DNA of 64,000 nt from Streptomyces coffeae (GCF_016741875.1 NZ_JAERRF010000026.1:1-64000), one strand, 5' to 3'. Shown: positions 49,885 to 59,037, counted from the stretch's first letter. Notes: generated from the sequence alone by a model not told the origin. Numbers and translations are program-made.

Positions 49885-50219
49885 AGCTCATCACCGCAGT
49901 GGTCAAGCCGCACCGGCTCGACGAGATCAAGGAAGCCCTCCAGGCGTTCGGCGTCCAGGGCCTGACCGTCACCGAGGCCAGCGGATACGGACGCCAGCGC
50001 GGCCACACCGAGGTCTACCGGGGCGCGGAGTACACCGTCGACCTGGTGCCCAAGGTCCGTATCGAGGTACTGGCCGAGGACGAGGACGCCGACGACCTCA
50101 TCGAGGTCGTGGTCAAGGCCGCCCGCACCGGAAAGATCGGGGACGGAAAGGTCTGGAGCGTCCCCGTCGAGACCGCGATCCGGGTCCGCACCGGAGAACG
50201 CGGCCCGGACGCCCTCTGA
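49881..50219 (+). CDS. glnK: Nitrogen regulatory PII protein GlnK
   Basis: A 112-residue trimeric PII protein that binds ATP/ADP and 2-oxoglutarate and gates AmtB. The T-loop carries Y51 (YRGAEYTVD), which in actinobacteria is adenylylated rather than uridylylated by GlnD. The B- and C-loop motifs (RTGKIGDGKVWSVPV, AIRVRTGERG) are intact. The GTG overlaps the amtB stop (GTGA), indicating translational coupling. Confidence 0.97.
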   Translation: MKLITAVVKPHRLDEIKEALQAFGVQGLTVTEASGYGRQRGHTEVYRGAEYTVDLVPKVRIEVLAEDEDADDLIEVVVKAARTGKIGDGKVWSVPVETAIRVRTGERGPDAL

Positions 50220-50272
50220 GGGCCCGTACCGCCCTCTTGCACCGACCGGACGCCAGCGCACAGGGAGCCGAG

Positions 50273-52888
50273 TTGACGGACAGCGTCGAGACCACGACGG
50301 ACCGCGTCGAGAACACGACCCGTCCCGTCAAGAACACGACGAACACGACGAACACGCCCCAGGGCTCGGTGCCCGGCGGCTACGCGGCGGCCCGGCTGCG
50401 ACTCCTCCAGGAGGAGTCGCGGTCCGGGCCGCCGCGCCGTACCGCCCTCGCCGAACTCACCGACCAGTGGCTCACCGCGCTGCTCAGCGCGGGAGAGCGG
50501 GCCGCCGGGACCGGCACGGGCGTCTCGCTGGTCGCCGTCGGTGGCTACGGACGCGGTGAGCTGTCCCCGCGCAGCGACCTCGATGTGCTGCTGCTCCACG
50601 ACGGCTCCGCGGACCGCGGCGCCCTCGCCGCCCTCGCCGACCAGGTCTGGTACCCGGTCTGGGACATGGGGCTCGCCCTCGACCACTCCGTCCGCACCCC
50701 CGACGAGGCCCGGAGGACCGCGGGCGAGGACCTCAAGGTCCAGCTCGGGCTGCTCGACGCCCGGCATATCGCGGGCGACCCGGCGCTCACCGCGGGCCTG
50801 CGCACCGCCGTCCTCGCCGACTGGCGGGCCCAGGCCCCCAAGCGGCTGCCCGAGCTGCACGAGCTGTGCCAGGAGCGCGCCCAGCGCCACGGTGAGCTGC
50901 CCTTCCTGCTGGAGCCCGATCTGAAGGAGGCGCGCGGCGGACTGCGCGACGCCACCGCCCTGCGCGCCATCGCCGCCTCCTGGCTCGCCGACGCCCCGCG
51001 TGAGGGCCTCGCCGACGCACGGCGGCGGCTGCTGGACGCCCGTGACGCCCTCCATCTGTCCACCGGCCGCGCCACCGACCGGCTTGCGCTCCAGGAGCAG
51101 GACCAGGTCGCGTCCGCTCTCGGACTGCTCGACGCCGACGCCCTGCTGCGCCAGGTCTACGAGTCGGCGCGGACCATCGGCTACGCCGGCGATGTCACCT
51201 GGCGCGAGGTCGAGCGGGTGCTGCGCGCCCGCTCCGCGCCCCGCCCCCGGCTGCGCGGGCTGCTCGGCGGCCGCGGCGGCCGGGCCGCCGGTGCGGGTGC
51301 GGACGCGGGGGAGCGCAGCCCGCTCGCCGAAGGCGTCGTCGAACAGGATGGCGAGGTGGTGCTCGCCCGTACCGCACGCCCCGAGCGCGACCCCGTGCTC
51401 CCCCTGCGGGCCGCCGCGGCCGCCGCCCAGGCCGGGCTTCCCCTCTCGCTGCACGCCGTACGGCGGCTGGCCGCCGCCGCGCACCCGCTGCCGGTGCCGT
51501 GGCCGCCCGAGGCCAGGGAACAGCTGGTCACCCTGCTGGGCGCGGGGGAGTCCACGGTCACGGTCTGGGAGGCGCTGGAGGCGGAGGGTCTGATCACCCG
51601 GCTGCTGCCGGACTGGGAGCGGGTGCGCTGCCGTCCACAGCGCAACCCCGTGCACCGCTGGACCGTCGACCGTCATCTCGTCGAGACGGCCGTCCGGGCC
51701 AGCGCGCTCAGCCGCCGGGTCGGCCGCCCCGATCTGCTGCTGGTCGCCGCGCTGCTGCACGACATCGGCAAGGGCTGGCCCGGTGACCACTCGGTGGCCG
51801 GGGAGACCATCGTGCGGGACATGGCCGCCCGCATCGGCTTCGACCGCGCCGATGTCACCGTGCTGGCCACCCTCGTCCGCCACCATCTGCTGCTGGTGGA
51901 GACGGCCACCCGACGTGATCTGGACGATCCGGCCACGGTGCGGTCGGTCGCCGACGCCGTCGGCGGGCCCGTCACGCTGGAGCTGCTGCACGCCCTCACC
52001 GAGGCGGACGCGCTGGCCACCGGTCCGGCGGCGTGGAGCGCCTGGCGCGGCTCGCTCGTCGCCGACTTGGTCAAGCGGGTCGCTGCGGTGCTGGCGGGCG
52101 AGCCCGGCGCGGACCGGACCGCCCCGCAGCAGACCACGGCCGAACAGGAGCGGCTGGCGATCGAGGCACGGCGCACCGGCGGCCCGGTGCTCGCCCTGCA
52201 CACCCGGTCCGAGGCACTGCCGCCGGACGCGGGGGCGGCCGATGCCGACGGGGGTGATCAGCCGGGGCCGGAGCCGATCGGCGTCGAGCTGCTGATCGCC
52301 GTGCCCGATCAGCCCGGTGTCCTGGCCACGGCGGCCGGGGTGCTGGCGCTGCACCGGCTCACGGTGCGCGCGGCGGATCTGCGCGCCCTGGAGCTGCCAC
52401 CGGAGCTGGACGGGGCGGGCGGCCCGGCCGCGAACGGCTCGGGCCGGGGCGGTGACGTCCTGCTGCTGAGCTGGCGGGTGGCGGCCGAGTACGGCTCGCT
52501 GCCGCAGGCCGCCCGGCTGCGCGAGGACCTGATGCGGGCCCTGGACGGTTCGCTGGACATCGTCGCCCGGCTCGCGGAGCGCGAGGCCGCGTACCGGAAG
52601 TACCCGCGCCGCCGCGGGGTGCACGCCCCGCCGCCGCGCGTCACGGTCGCCCCCGGCAGCTCCCAGCTCGCCACGGTGATCGAGGTCCGCGCCCAGGACG
52701 CGCCCGGCCTGTTGCACCGCATCGGCCGCGCCCTGGAGGACGCGGGGGTGACGGTCCGCAGTGCCCATGTCAGTACGCTCGGTGCCAACGCCGTGGACGC
52801 GTTCTACGTCACCGATACGGCCGGAGCGCCGTTGCAGCCCATCCGCGCGGCGGAGGTCGCCCAGGAGGTTCAGCGGGCACTGGGGTAG
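50273..52888 (+). CDS. glnD: PII nucleotidyltransferase GlnD
   Basis: A bifunctional enzyme (871 residues) that modifies and demodifies GlnK. In streptomycetes it acts as an adenylyltransferase. The nucleotidyltransferase site is GGYGRGELSPRSDLD (from G90; D102 and D104 acidic), followed by an HD domain with H496/D497 (LLHDIGKG), and two C-terminal ACT domains (PDQPGVLATAAGVLAL; AQDAPGLLHRIGRALEDAGV). The TTG start has AGGGAG 6 bases upstream. The first 30 residues are an odd Thr/Asn-rich run (TTTD, NTTRP, NTTNTTNT) not needed for the fold. Confidence 0.95.
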   Translation: MTDSVETTTDRVENTTRPVKNTTNTTNTPQGSVPGGYAAARLRLLQEESRSGPPRRTALAELTDQWLTALLSAGERAAGTGTGVSLVAVGGYGRGELSPRSDLDVLLLHDGSADRGALAALADQVWYPVWDMGLALDHSVRTPDEARRTAGEDLKVQLGLLDARHIAGDPALTAGLRTAVLADWRAQAPKRLPELHELCQERAQRHGELPFLLEPDLKEARGGLRDATALRAIAASWLADAPREGLADARRRLLDARDALHLSTGRATDRLALQEQDQVASALGLLDADALLRQVYESARTIGYAGDVTWREVERVLRARSAPRPRLRGLLGGRGGRAAGAGADAGERSPLAEGVVEQDGEVVLARTARPERDPVLPLRAAAAAAQAGLPLSLHAVRRLAAAAHPLPVPWPPEAREQLVTLLGAGESTVTVWEALEAEGLITRLLPDWERVRCRPQRNPVHRWTVDRHLVETAVRASALSRRVGRPDLLLVAALLHDIGKGWPGDHSVAGETIVRDMAARIGFDRADVTVLATLVRHHLLLVETATRRDLDDPATVRSVADAVGGPVTLELLHALTEADALATGPAAWSAWRGSLVADLVKRVAAVLAGEPGADRTAPQQTTAEQERLAIEARRTGGPVLALHTRSEALPPDAGAADADGGDQPGPEPIGVELLIAVPDQPGVLATAAGVLALHRLTVRAADLRALELPPELDGAGGPAANGSGRGGDVLLLSWRVAAEYGSLPQAARLREDLMRALDGSLDIVARLAEREAAYRKYPRRRGVHAPPPRVTVAPGSSQLATVIEVRAQDAPGLLHRIGRALEDAGVTVRSAHVSTLGANAVDAFYVTDTAGAPLQPIRAAEVAQEVQRALG

Positions 52889-53121
52889 TGGGCCCCGTGT
52901 GAGGGCGCCGCGCCCGCCCCGCCAAGGGGCTGGTGCGGGACGATCGGGCCCGCCGGGCGGCGGAGCCGGGCCCGGTGGCCGTGGTTCCGTGCGGGGGCCG
53001 GTGGCGGGATGTGACCCCGGCGCGGCGGCCATGGCACGGGGGCAGACCGTTCGCGCGGCGGGCGGATACCCTTGGAGGCCGACCGCCGACCCGACAGCCG
53101 ACCGAAGGATTCGCGACCACC

Positions 53122-54669
53122 GTGTTCGATACCCTCTCCGATCGCCTCGCAGCGACTTTCAAGAACCTCCGGGGCAAGGGCCGCCTCTCCGAGGCGGACA
53201 TCGACGCCACGGCGCGCGAGATCCGGATCGCCCTGCTCGAGGCGGACGTCGCGCTTCCCGTCGTCCGGGCCTTCATCAAGCAGGTCAAGGAGAGGGCGAC
53301 GGGCGCCGAGGTCTCCCAGGCGCTGAACCCCGCCCAGCAGGTCATCAAGATCGTCAACGAGGAGCTGATCGGCATCCTCGGTGGCGAGACCCGCCGCCTC
53401 CGCTTCGCCAAGCAGCCGCCGACCGTGATCATGCTGGCGGGTCTCCAGGGTGCCGGTAAGACCACGCTCGCCGGAAAGCTGGGCCGCTGGCTGAAGGGGC
53501 AGGGCCACGCACCGCTGCTGGTCGCCTGTGACCTCCAGCGCCCCAACGCCGTCAACCAGCTCGCGGTCGTCGCCGAGCGTGCCGAGGTCGCGGTCTTCGC
53601 CCCGGAGCCGGGCAACGGTGTGGGCGACCCGGTCAAGGTGGCCGAGGACTCGGTCGAGTTCGCGCGTACCAAGCAGCACGACGTCGTGATCGTCGACACC
53701 GCCGGCCGGCTCGGTATCGATGAGGAACTGATGCGGCAGGCGGCGGACATCCGCGACGCGGTCCGCCCGGACGAGGTCCTGTTCGTCGTCGACGCGATGA
53801 TCGGTCAGGACGCGGTCAACACCGCCGAGGCGTTCCGTGACGGCGTCGGCTTCGACGGTGTGGTCCTCTCCAAGCTGGACGGCGACGCGCGCGGTGGTGC
53901 CGCGCTGTCCATCGCGCATGTCACCGGCCGCCAGATCATGTTCGCCTCCAACGGCGAGAAGCTGGACGACTTCGACGCGTTCCACCCGGACCGCATGGCC
54001 TCCCGCATCCTCGGCATGGGCGACATGCTCAGCCTGATCGAGAAGGCCGAGCAGACCTTCAGCCAGCAAGAGGCCGAGAAGATGGCGGCCAAGCTGGCGA
54101 AGGGGCCGAAGGAGTTCACGCTCGACGACTTCCTGGCCCAGATGGAGCAGGTCCGCAAGATGGGCTCCATCTCCAAGCTGCTCGGGATGCTGCCGGGCAT
54201 GGGCCAGATGAAGGAGCAGATCAACAGCCTGGACGAGCGGGATGTGGACCGCACCGCGGCCATCATCAAGTCGATGACGCCCGCCGAGCGCCAGGACCCG
54301 AACATCATCAACGGCTCGCGCCGCGCCCGTATCGCGCGCGGTTCGGGTGTTGAGGTGAGCGCGGTGAAGAACCTGGTGGAGCGGTTCTTCGACGCCCGCA
54401 AGATGATGTCCAAGATGGCCCAGGGCGGCATGCCGGGGATGCCCGGGATGCCGGGCATGGGCGGCGGTCAGAAGCGCAAGGGCAAGCAGCAGAAGAAGGT
54501 CAAGGGCAAGCAGCGCAGCGGCAACCCCATGAAGCGCAAGGCCGAGGAGCAGGCGGCCGCGGCGCGCCGCGAGCAGGCGGGCCAGCAGGGCGGCGCGTTC
54601 GGCATGCCGGGCGGCCAGGGCGGGCAGGACTTCGAACTGCCCGACGAGTTCAAGAAGTTCATGGGCTGA
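53122..54669 (+). CDS. ffh: Signal recognition particle protein Ffh
   Basis: The SRP54 GTPase (515 residues) that binds signal sequences on ribosomes and delivers them to FtsY. It has the N domain (MFDTLSDRLAATFKNLRGKGRL), the P-loop GLQGAGKTT (107-115), DTAGRLGIDEEL, SKLDGDARGGAALS, and a methionine-rich M domain (MEQVRKMGSISKLLGMLPGM). The tail has a GMPGMPGM repeat and a Lys-rich stretch. A terminator follows. The 233 bases after glnD hold no gene. Confidence 0.97.
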   Translation: MFDTLSDRLAATFKNLRGKGRLSEADIDATAREIRIALLEADVALPVVRAFIKQVKERATGAEVSQALNPAQQVIKIVNEELIGILGGETRRLRFAKQPPTVIMLAGLQGAGKTTLAGKLGRWLKGQGHAPLLVACDLQRPNAVNQLAVVAERAEVAVFAPEPGNGVGDPVKVAEDSVEFARTKQHDVVIVDTAGRLGIDEELMRQAADIRDAVRPDEVLFVVDAMIGQDAVNTAEAFRDGVGFDGVVLSKLDGDARGGAALSIAHVTGRQIMFASNGEKLDDFDAFHPDRMASRILGMGDMLSLIEKAEQTFSQQEAEKMAAKLAKGPKEFTLDDFLAQMEQVRKMGSISKLLGMLPGMGQMKEQINSLDERDVDRTAAIIKSMTPAERQDPNIINGSRRARIARGSGVEVSAVKNLVERFFDARKMMSKMAQGGMPGMPGMPGMGGGQKRKGKQQKKVKGKQRSGNPMKRKAEEQAAAARREQAGQQGGAFGMPGGQGGQDFELPDEFKKFMG

Positions 54670-54694
54670 GCCCACCAGGGCGAAAGCCCCGGCA

Positions 54695-54731
54695 CCGGGC
54701 CCCTGCGTGGACAGCAGGGGCCCGGCGCGTT
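54695..54731 (+). terminator. ffh terminator
   Basis: CCGGGCCCCTGC (54695-54706) and its complement (54714-54725) form a 12-base-pair stem with a 7-base loop, followed by CGCGTTTCC. It separates ffh from the converging methyltransferase gene. Confidence 0.8.
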
Positions 54732-54783
54732 TCCCGGCCGGAAACCACCGGTCGGCTGGACAAGGACGGTCAGACGCGAACGG

Positions 54784-55680
54784 TCAGACGCGAGCGATCA
54801 GATAGCGGAAGACGTTCGGCATCCACACCGTCCCGTCCGCCCGCTGATGCGGATGCAGCGCCTCGGCGATCTCCTTGGCGACCTGCGCCGGGTCCGTGGC
54901 CCGCTCCGCCGCGTCGAACAGCCCGGACGACAGCAGTCCGCGCACCGCGCTGTCCATGTCCGCGTAACCGAACGGACAGGCCACCCGGCCCGAGCCGTCG
55001 GGCCGCAGTCCGGCGTGCTCGGCCAGCCGCTCCAGGTCGTCCCTGCCGCATGGCCGCCAGCGGTCCGGGGCGCACATCGGGTCCGCGAGCCGTGCGCCCA
55101 CCCGGAGGGCCGACGAGGTGGCGCACCGCTCCGGCGGGCCCCATCCGGCCAGCACCACGGCCCCGCCGCGCTCGGTGAGCGCCGTGGCCGCCGTGAGCGC
55201 GGACACCGCGGCGGCCATCGCCGCCCCGGGAGCCGTCCCCAGGGCGGGCAGGGGTTCGAAGGCGGTCACGACGGTGAACCCCGCCGTCGCCCTCGCGTCC
55301 GCGGCCGCCTCCGCCGCCTCCCGCGCCCAGGCGGGGTCCGGGTGGCCGAGCCCGAGCCGCGCCGGGGGCGTGTCCGCACCGCGCGGTCCGCCCGCGGCCG
55401 CCAGCCGCTTCCGGGCCAGCTCCAGACGGCTCGGGTCGGTGTCGGTTCCGCAGACCGCCGCGCCCCGCGCGGCCGCCATGAGGAGCGCGAGGCCCGAGCC
55501 GCAGCCCAGGCCCAGCAGCCGGGTCCCGGCGCCGACGTCCAGCCGTTCGTACACGGCCTCGTACAACGGCACCAGCATCCGCTCCTGGATCTCCGCCCAG
55601 TCGCGGGTGCGGGTGCCGGGATCCGCGGTGTGCGACGAGGAGGGGTGCGGGCGGCGCCGCCGGACGAGCGTAGATGTCAT
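54784..55680 (-). CDS. Class I SAM-dependent methyltransferase-like protein
   Basis: A 298-residue protein with a Rossmann methyltransferase fold. Residues around RLLGLGCGSGLALLMAAARGAAVCGTDTDPSRLELARKRL form the SAM loop and the acidic ribose-binding strand end. Before it is RTRDWAEIQERMLVPLYEAVYERL. The C-terminal half (PFGYADMDSAVRGLLSSGLF) resembles small-molecule methyltransferases. Substrate unknown. I chose the ATG at 55680; an ATG at 55734 is also possible, and neither has a strong ribosome site. It is divergent from the prolyl-tRNA synthetase gene. Confidence 0.82.
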   Translation of the reverse strand: MTSTLVRRRRPHPSSSHTADPGTRTRDWAEIQERMLVPLYEAVYERLDVGAGTRLLGLGCGSGLALLMAAARGAAVCGTDTDPSRLELARKRLAAAGGPRGADTPPARLGLGHPDPAWAREAAEAAADARATAGFTVVTAFEPLPALGTAPGAAMAAAVSALTAATALTERGGAVVLAGWGPPERCATSSALRVGARLADPMCAPDRWRPCGRDDLERLAEHAGLRPDGSGRVACPFGYADMDSAVRGLLSSGLFDAAERATDPAQVAKEIAEALHPHQRADGTVWMPNVFRYLIARV

Positions 55681-55960
55681 CGAAAGGGCCCCAATCAGCG
55701 AAGAGCACGTGCCGTCGTCAGATCCGGTTTCCATCCGCCGTCGTGCGCTGTGGCGTCCCACCCCCGTATGCCAGGGAACTCCCCATCCGTGCCCGCGTCC
55801 AGAGGTTTCACGGCCGTGCTTGCGTGCCCCCTCCGTGCGCCCCCGCACTCCTGTGCGTCCGCGCTGCTCCCGGGGCCGCCCCCGGGGACGCCGTCCGCTC
55901 CAGCCGGATCCTTTTGGCCCGATTCACGGTTCTGTGTGCCGCCGCCGTACGATCGGCGCC

Positions 55961-57376
55961 ATGGCGAAAGCTCCCGTACTCACCCCGCAGGCGGAGGATT
56001 TCCCCCGCTGGTACCAGGACGTGATCAACAAGGCCGAGCTGGCCGACAACGGCCCGGTGCGCGGCACCATGGTCATCCGACCGTACGGATACGGGCTCTG
56101 GGAGCGGATGCAGGCGGACATGGACGCCCGGATCAAGGCGACCGGCACGCAGAACGCGTACTTCCCGCTCTTCATCCCGCAGTCGTATCTGACCAGGGAA
56201 GCCGATCACGTCGAGGGGTTCGCGCCCGAGCTCGCGGTCGTCACCCACGGCGGCGGCAAGGAGCTGGAGGAACCGGTGGTCGTCCGGCCCACCTCCGAGA
56301 CGATCGTCAACGAGTACTTCGCCAAGTGGGTGCAGAGCTATCGCGATCTGCCGCTGCTGATCAACCAGTGGGCCAATGTGGTCCGTTGGGAGCTGCGGCC
56401 GCGGCTGTTCCTGCGGACGACCGAATTCCTCTGGCAGGAGGGCCACACCGCCCACGCCACCTACGAGGACGCCCGGGACTTCGCGGCCCGCATCCACCGC
56501 CATGTCTACGCCGACTTCATGGAGAACGTGCTCGCCATGGATGTCGTGCTGGGCCGGAAGACCGCCGCGGAGCGGTTCGCCGGAGCGCTCAACACCCTCA
56601 CTCTGGAAGGGATGATGGGCGACGGCAAGGCTCTGCAACTGGGCACCAGCCATGAGCTCGGCCAGAACTTCTCCCGCGCCTTCAACACCAGCTATCTGTC
56701 CCGGGACGGCGAGCAGGAGCTGGTGTGGCAGACATCCTGGGGCAGCACCACCCGCATGATCGGCGCGCTGGTGATGATGCACGGTGACGACCAGGGCCTG
56801 CGGATCCCGCCCCGATTGGCCCCGGTGCAGGCCGTCGTCATGGCCGTCAAGGGCGATGACGCGGTGCTCGCCCGGGTCCGGGAGATCGGCGACCGGCTGA
56901 CGGCGGCCGGGGTGCGGGTGCGGGTCGACGACCGCGCGGACACCCCGTTCGGCCGCCGCGCGGTGGACTGGGAGCTCAAGGGGGTGCCGGTCCGGGTCGA
57001 GATCGGCCCGCGCGACCTGGAGAGCGGTACCGCGATGCTCGCGCGCCGGATCCCGGGCGGCAAGGAGCCGGTGCCCGTCGAGCGGCTGGCCGAACTGGTG
57101 CCGGGGACGCTCGAGGAGGACCAGGCGCTGCTGCTGCGCCAGGCGCGGGACCGCCGCGAGGCGCGGACCACGGACGCGGCGACGATCGAGGAGGCCGCGG
57201 AGGCCGCGACCGCGGGCGGCTGGGCCCGGATCCGGTGGGCGGACCTGGGGCCGGAGGGCGAGGCGGCGCTCGCCGCGCAGGCGGTGTCCGTACGGTGTCT
57301 GGTCGCCGAGGACGGGTCGGTGCCGGACGCGGACGACGCTCCGGGTAACGTCGCCTACGTCGCGCGCGCCTACTGA
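55961..57376 (+). CDS. proS: Prolyl-tRNA synthetase, archaeal/eukaryotic-type short form
   Basis: A class II synthetase of 471 residues. It belongs to the short type (type 3, archaeal/eukaryotic-like) because it lacks the large editing insertion of the usual bacterial ProRS (about 565 residues) and ends in a C-terminal extension finishing in Tyr (VAYVARAY). Class II motifs are VVRPTSETIVNEYFAKW, FLRTTEFLWQEGHTAHA and TSWGSTTRMIGALVMMHGDD. I recall the main streptomycete ProRS as the long form encoded elsewhere, so this is probably an extra copy, perhaps for inhibitor resistance. TACGAT at 55948-55953 lies 7 bases before the ATG, suggesting a leaderless message. Confidence 0.92.
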   Translation: MAKAPVLTPQAEDFPRWYQDVINKAELADNGPVRGTMVIRPYGYGLWERMQADMDARIKATGTQNAYFPLFIPQSYLTREADHVEGFAPELAVVTHGGGKELEEPVVVRPTSETIVNEYFAKWVQSYRDLPLLINQWANVVRWELRPRLFLRTTEFLWQEGHTAHATYEDARDFAARIHRHVYADFMENVLAMDVVLGRKTAAERFAGALNTLTLEGMMGDGKALQLGTSHELGQNFSRAFNTSYLSRDGEQELVWQTSWGSTTRMIGALVMMHGDDQGLRIPPRLAPVQAVVMAVKGDDAVLARVREIGDRLTAAGVRVRVDDRADTPFGRRAVDWELKGVPVRVEIGPRDLESGTAMLARRIPGGKEPVPVERLAELVPGTLEEDQALLLRQARDRREARTTDAATIEEAAEAATAGGWARIRWADLGPEGEAALAAQAVSVRCLVAEDGSVPDADDAPGNVAYVARAY

Positions 57377-57546
57377 GCGGGACCGCTGAGCCGGTACGTA
57401 CCGGGTTGATGCGCGGTGGGCGGCTCCTCCGCACATCGGCGCACCCGCCCTCGTCGCGGCACATCACGTGAACTGACTGGTACGTGCAAATTATTTGGGA
57501 TGCCCCGGAATCGGAACACCGGGCCGCTCCTGCTCGTTAGCACGAC

Positions 57547-58140
57547 GTGAGCACGACACCACCTGTTCTCGCCGCAGAGCTGGCGCAGGCGTGGGCCGAT
57601 ATTCAACGGCACCACCCCGAGCTGCCGGATCTCGCCGCGCCCGAATCGCTGATCGGAGAGTCGTCGTCCGCATGTGGCGCCGAGCTCTCCTTCGAACGGC
57701 TGCTGCACGAGGCAGTCCATGGCATCGCCGCTGCCCGCGGTGTCCGTGACACCTCGCGCGCCGGCCGCTACCACAACCGCCGGTTCCTGGCGATCGCCGA
57801 GGAGCTCGGGCTGGACCATCCCGAGGAGCCACATCCCAGCAGTGGCTTCTCGCTGGTCACCCTCAGCCCCGAGGCGAGAAAGCGCTACCGGACCACCATC
57901 GAGAGACTTCAGCGCGCCCTCAAGGCGCACACCGTCGCGACCACCGCCGACACCTCGCGCACCTTCCGCGGGCCCGCCGCGCGGCACGGCTCGTCCGGCG
58001 GCGGCGTCCGGGTCAAGGCCGTGTGCGACTGCGGGCGCAATGTCCGCGTCGTGCCGTCGGTGCTGGCGCAGGCGCCGATCATGTGCGGTGGATGCGGCAA
58101 GCCGTTCCGCATCCCGGAGGCGGTGGCTGCGGTCGGCTGA
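57547..58140 (+). CDS. SprT-like zincin with C-terminal zinc ribbon
   Basis: A 197-residue cytosolic protein. It carries an HExxH metal-binding motif (H54-E-A-V-H58) on a helix, with a further histidine in YHNRRFLAIAEELGL (H76) as a plausible third ligand. A C-terminal zinc ribbon follows (CDCG ... CGGCG). The arrangement resembles SprT-like metalloproteases, though no DNA-repair neighbours are present. The GTG start has no strong ribosome site. It sits just before the rpsP operon but probably has its own promoter. Confidence 0.75.
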   Translation: MSTTPPVLAAELAQAWADIQRHHPELPDLAAPESLIGESSSACGAELSFERLLHEAVHGIAAARGVRDTSRAGRYHNRRFLAIAEELGLDHPEEPHPSSGFSLVTLSPEARKRYRTTIERLQRALKAHTVATTADTSRTFRGPAARHGSSGGGVRVKAVCDCGRNVRVVPSVLAQAPIMCGGCGKPFRIPEAVAAVG

Positions 58141-58155
58141 CCGGCGGCGGTGTGG

Positions 58156-58161
58156 CACAAT
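58156..58161 (+). promoter_or_regulatory. -10-like element for the rpsP operon
   Basis: CACAAT within GGCACAAT, the same octamer as before the small gene at 12100. Transcription from here would give rpsP a leader of about 125 bases. No clear -35 was found. Confidence 0.35.
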
Positions 58162-58294
58162 GGTCCGCTGTACTCGACAGTCGACCAGGACCCCTCTCTC
58201 CTCCGGCTGGCGCGTCCATCGGGCACTCGGGTACCACAACCCCACGTGGCACTTCGCGTGCTCAACCACGTCAAGACCAGGAGACACCACTCCC

Positions 58295-58738
58295 GTGGCA
58301 GTCAAGATCAAGCTGAAGCGTCTGGGCAAGATCCGTTCGCCTCACTACCGCATCGTCATCGCCGACTCCCGTACCCGCCGTGACGGCCGGGCCATCGAGG
58401 AGATCGGTCTGTACCACCCGGTGCAGAACCCGTCGCGCATCGAGGTCAACTCGGAGCGCGCGCAGTACTGGCTGAAGGTCGGCGCGCAGCCGACCGAGCC
58501 GGTGCTGGCCCTGCTGAAGGTCACCGGCGACTGGCAGAAGTTCAAGGGCCTGCCGGCGCCGCCTCCGATGAAGGTCGCCGAGCCGAAGGCCGACAAGCGC
58601 GCCCTGTTCGAGGCCGCCGCCAAGGACGCCGGTGACGAGCCGAAGGGTGAGGCCATCACCCAGAAGGCGAAGAAGTCCGAGAAGAAGTCGGACGAGGCGG
58701 CCGAGGCCGCTGAGTCCACCGCGTCGACCGAGGCCTGA
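58295..58738 (+). CDS. rpsP: Ribosomal protein bS16
   Basis: A small-subunit protein. Residues 1-85 are a normal S16 domain (MAVKIKLKRLGKIRSPHYRIVIADSRTRRDGRAIEEIGLYHP). The remaining 60 residues are an Ala/Lys/Glu-rich tail (AAKDAGDEPKGEAITQKAKKSEKKSDEAAEAAE) common in actinobacteria. The GTG start lies 12 bases after AGGAG. It heads the rpsP-KH-rimM-trmD-rplS cluster. Confidence 0.96.
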   Translation: MAVKIKLKRLGKIRSPHYRIVIADSRTRRDGRAIEEIGLYHPVQNPSRIEVNSERAQYWLKVGAQPTEPVLALLKVTGDWQKFKGLPAPPPMKVAEPKADKRALFEAAAKDAGDEPKGEAITQKAKKSEKKSDEAAEAAESTASTEA

Positions 58739-58740
58739 CG

Positions 58741-58980
58741 ATGCTCGAGGAAGCCCTCGAGCACCTGGTGAAGGGCATCGTCGACAACCCCGACGACGTG
58801 CAGGTCGCCTCGCGCAACCTGCGTCGCGGGCAAGTGCTGGAGGTCCGGGTGCACCCCGATGACCTCGGCAAGGTGATCGGCCGCAACGGCCGGACCGCGC
58901 GTGCCCTGCGGACCGTCGTGGGCGCCATCGGCGGCCGTGGGATCCGCGTCGACCTCGTCGACGTGGACCAGATCCGCTGA
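58741..58980 (+). CDS. KH-domain RNA-binding protein (KhpA/YlqC type)
   Basis: A 79-residue protein consisting of one KH domain. The GxxG loop is VIGRNGRTARAL, and it ends RVDLVDVDQIR. Members bind structured RNA and act with KhpB. It starts 2 bases after the rpsP stop, the usual position. Confidence 0.94.
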   Translation: MLEEALEHLVKGIVDNPDDVQVASRNLRRGQVLEVRVHPDDLGKVIGRNGRTARALRTVVGAIGGRGIRVDLVDVDQIR

Positions 58981-59004
58981 GGCGATCAAAGAGAGCACCG
59001 GCAT

Positions 59005-59037
59005 GGGCCGGGGAGGGCCATGGGCCGTCCCCGGCCC
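59005..59037 (+). other. Hairpin between the KH gene and rimM
   Basis: GGGCCGGGGA (59005-59014) pairs with TCCCCGGCCC (59028-59037) around a 13-base loop containing CCATGG. It could reduce read-through or stabilise an RNA end inside the operon. Confidence 0.5.

Noticed and set aside
55681..55960. T-box riboswitch upstream of proS
   Set aside because: No conserved T-box sequence, specifier hairpin or terminator is visible; a -10 element next to the ATG suggests there is no leader at all.
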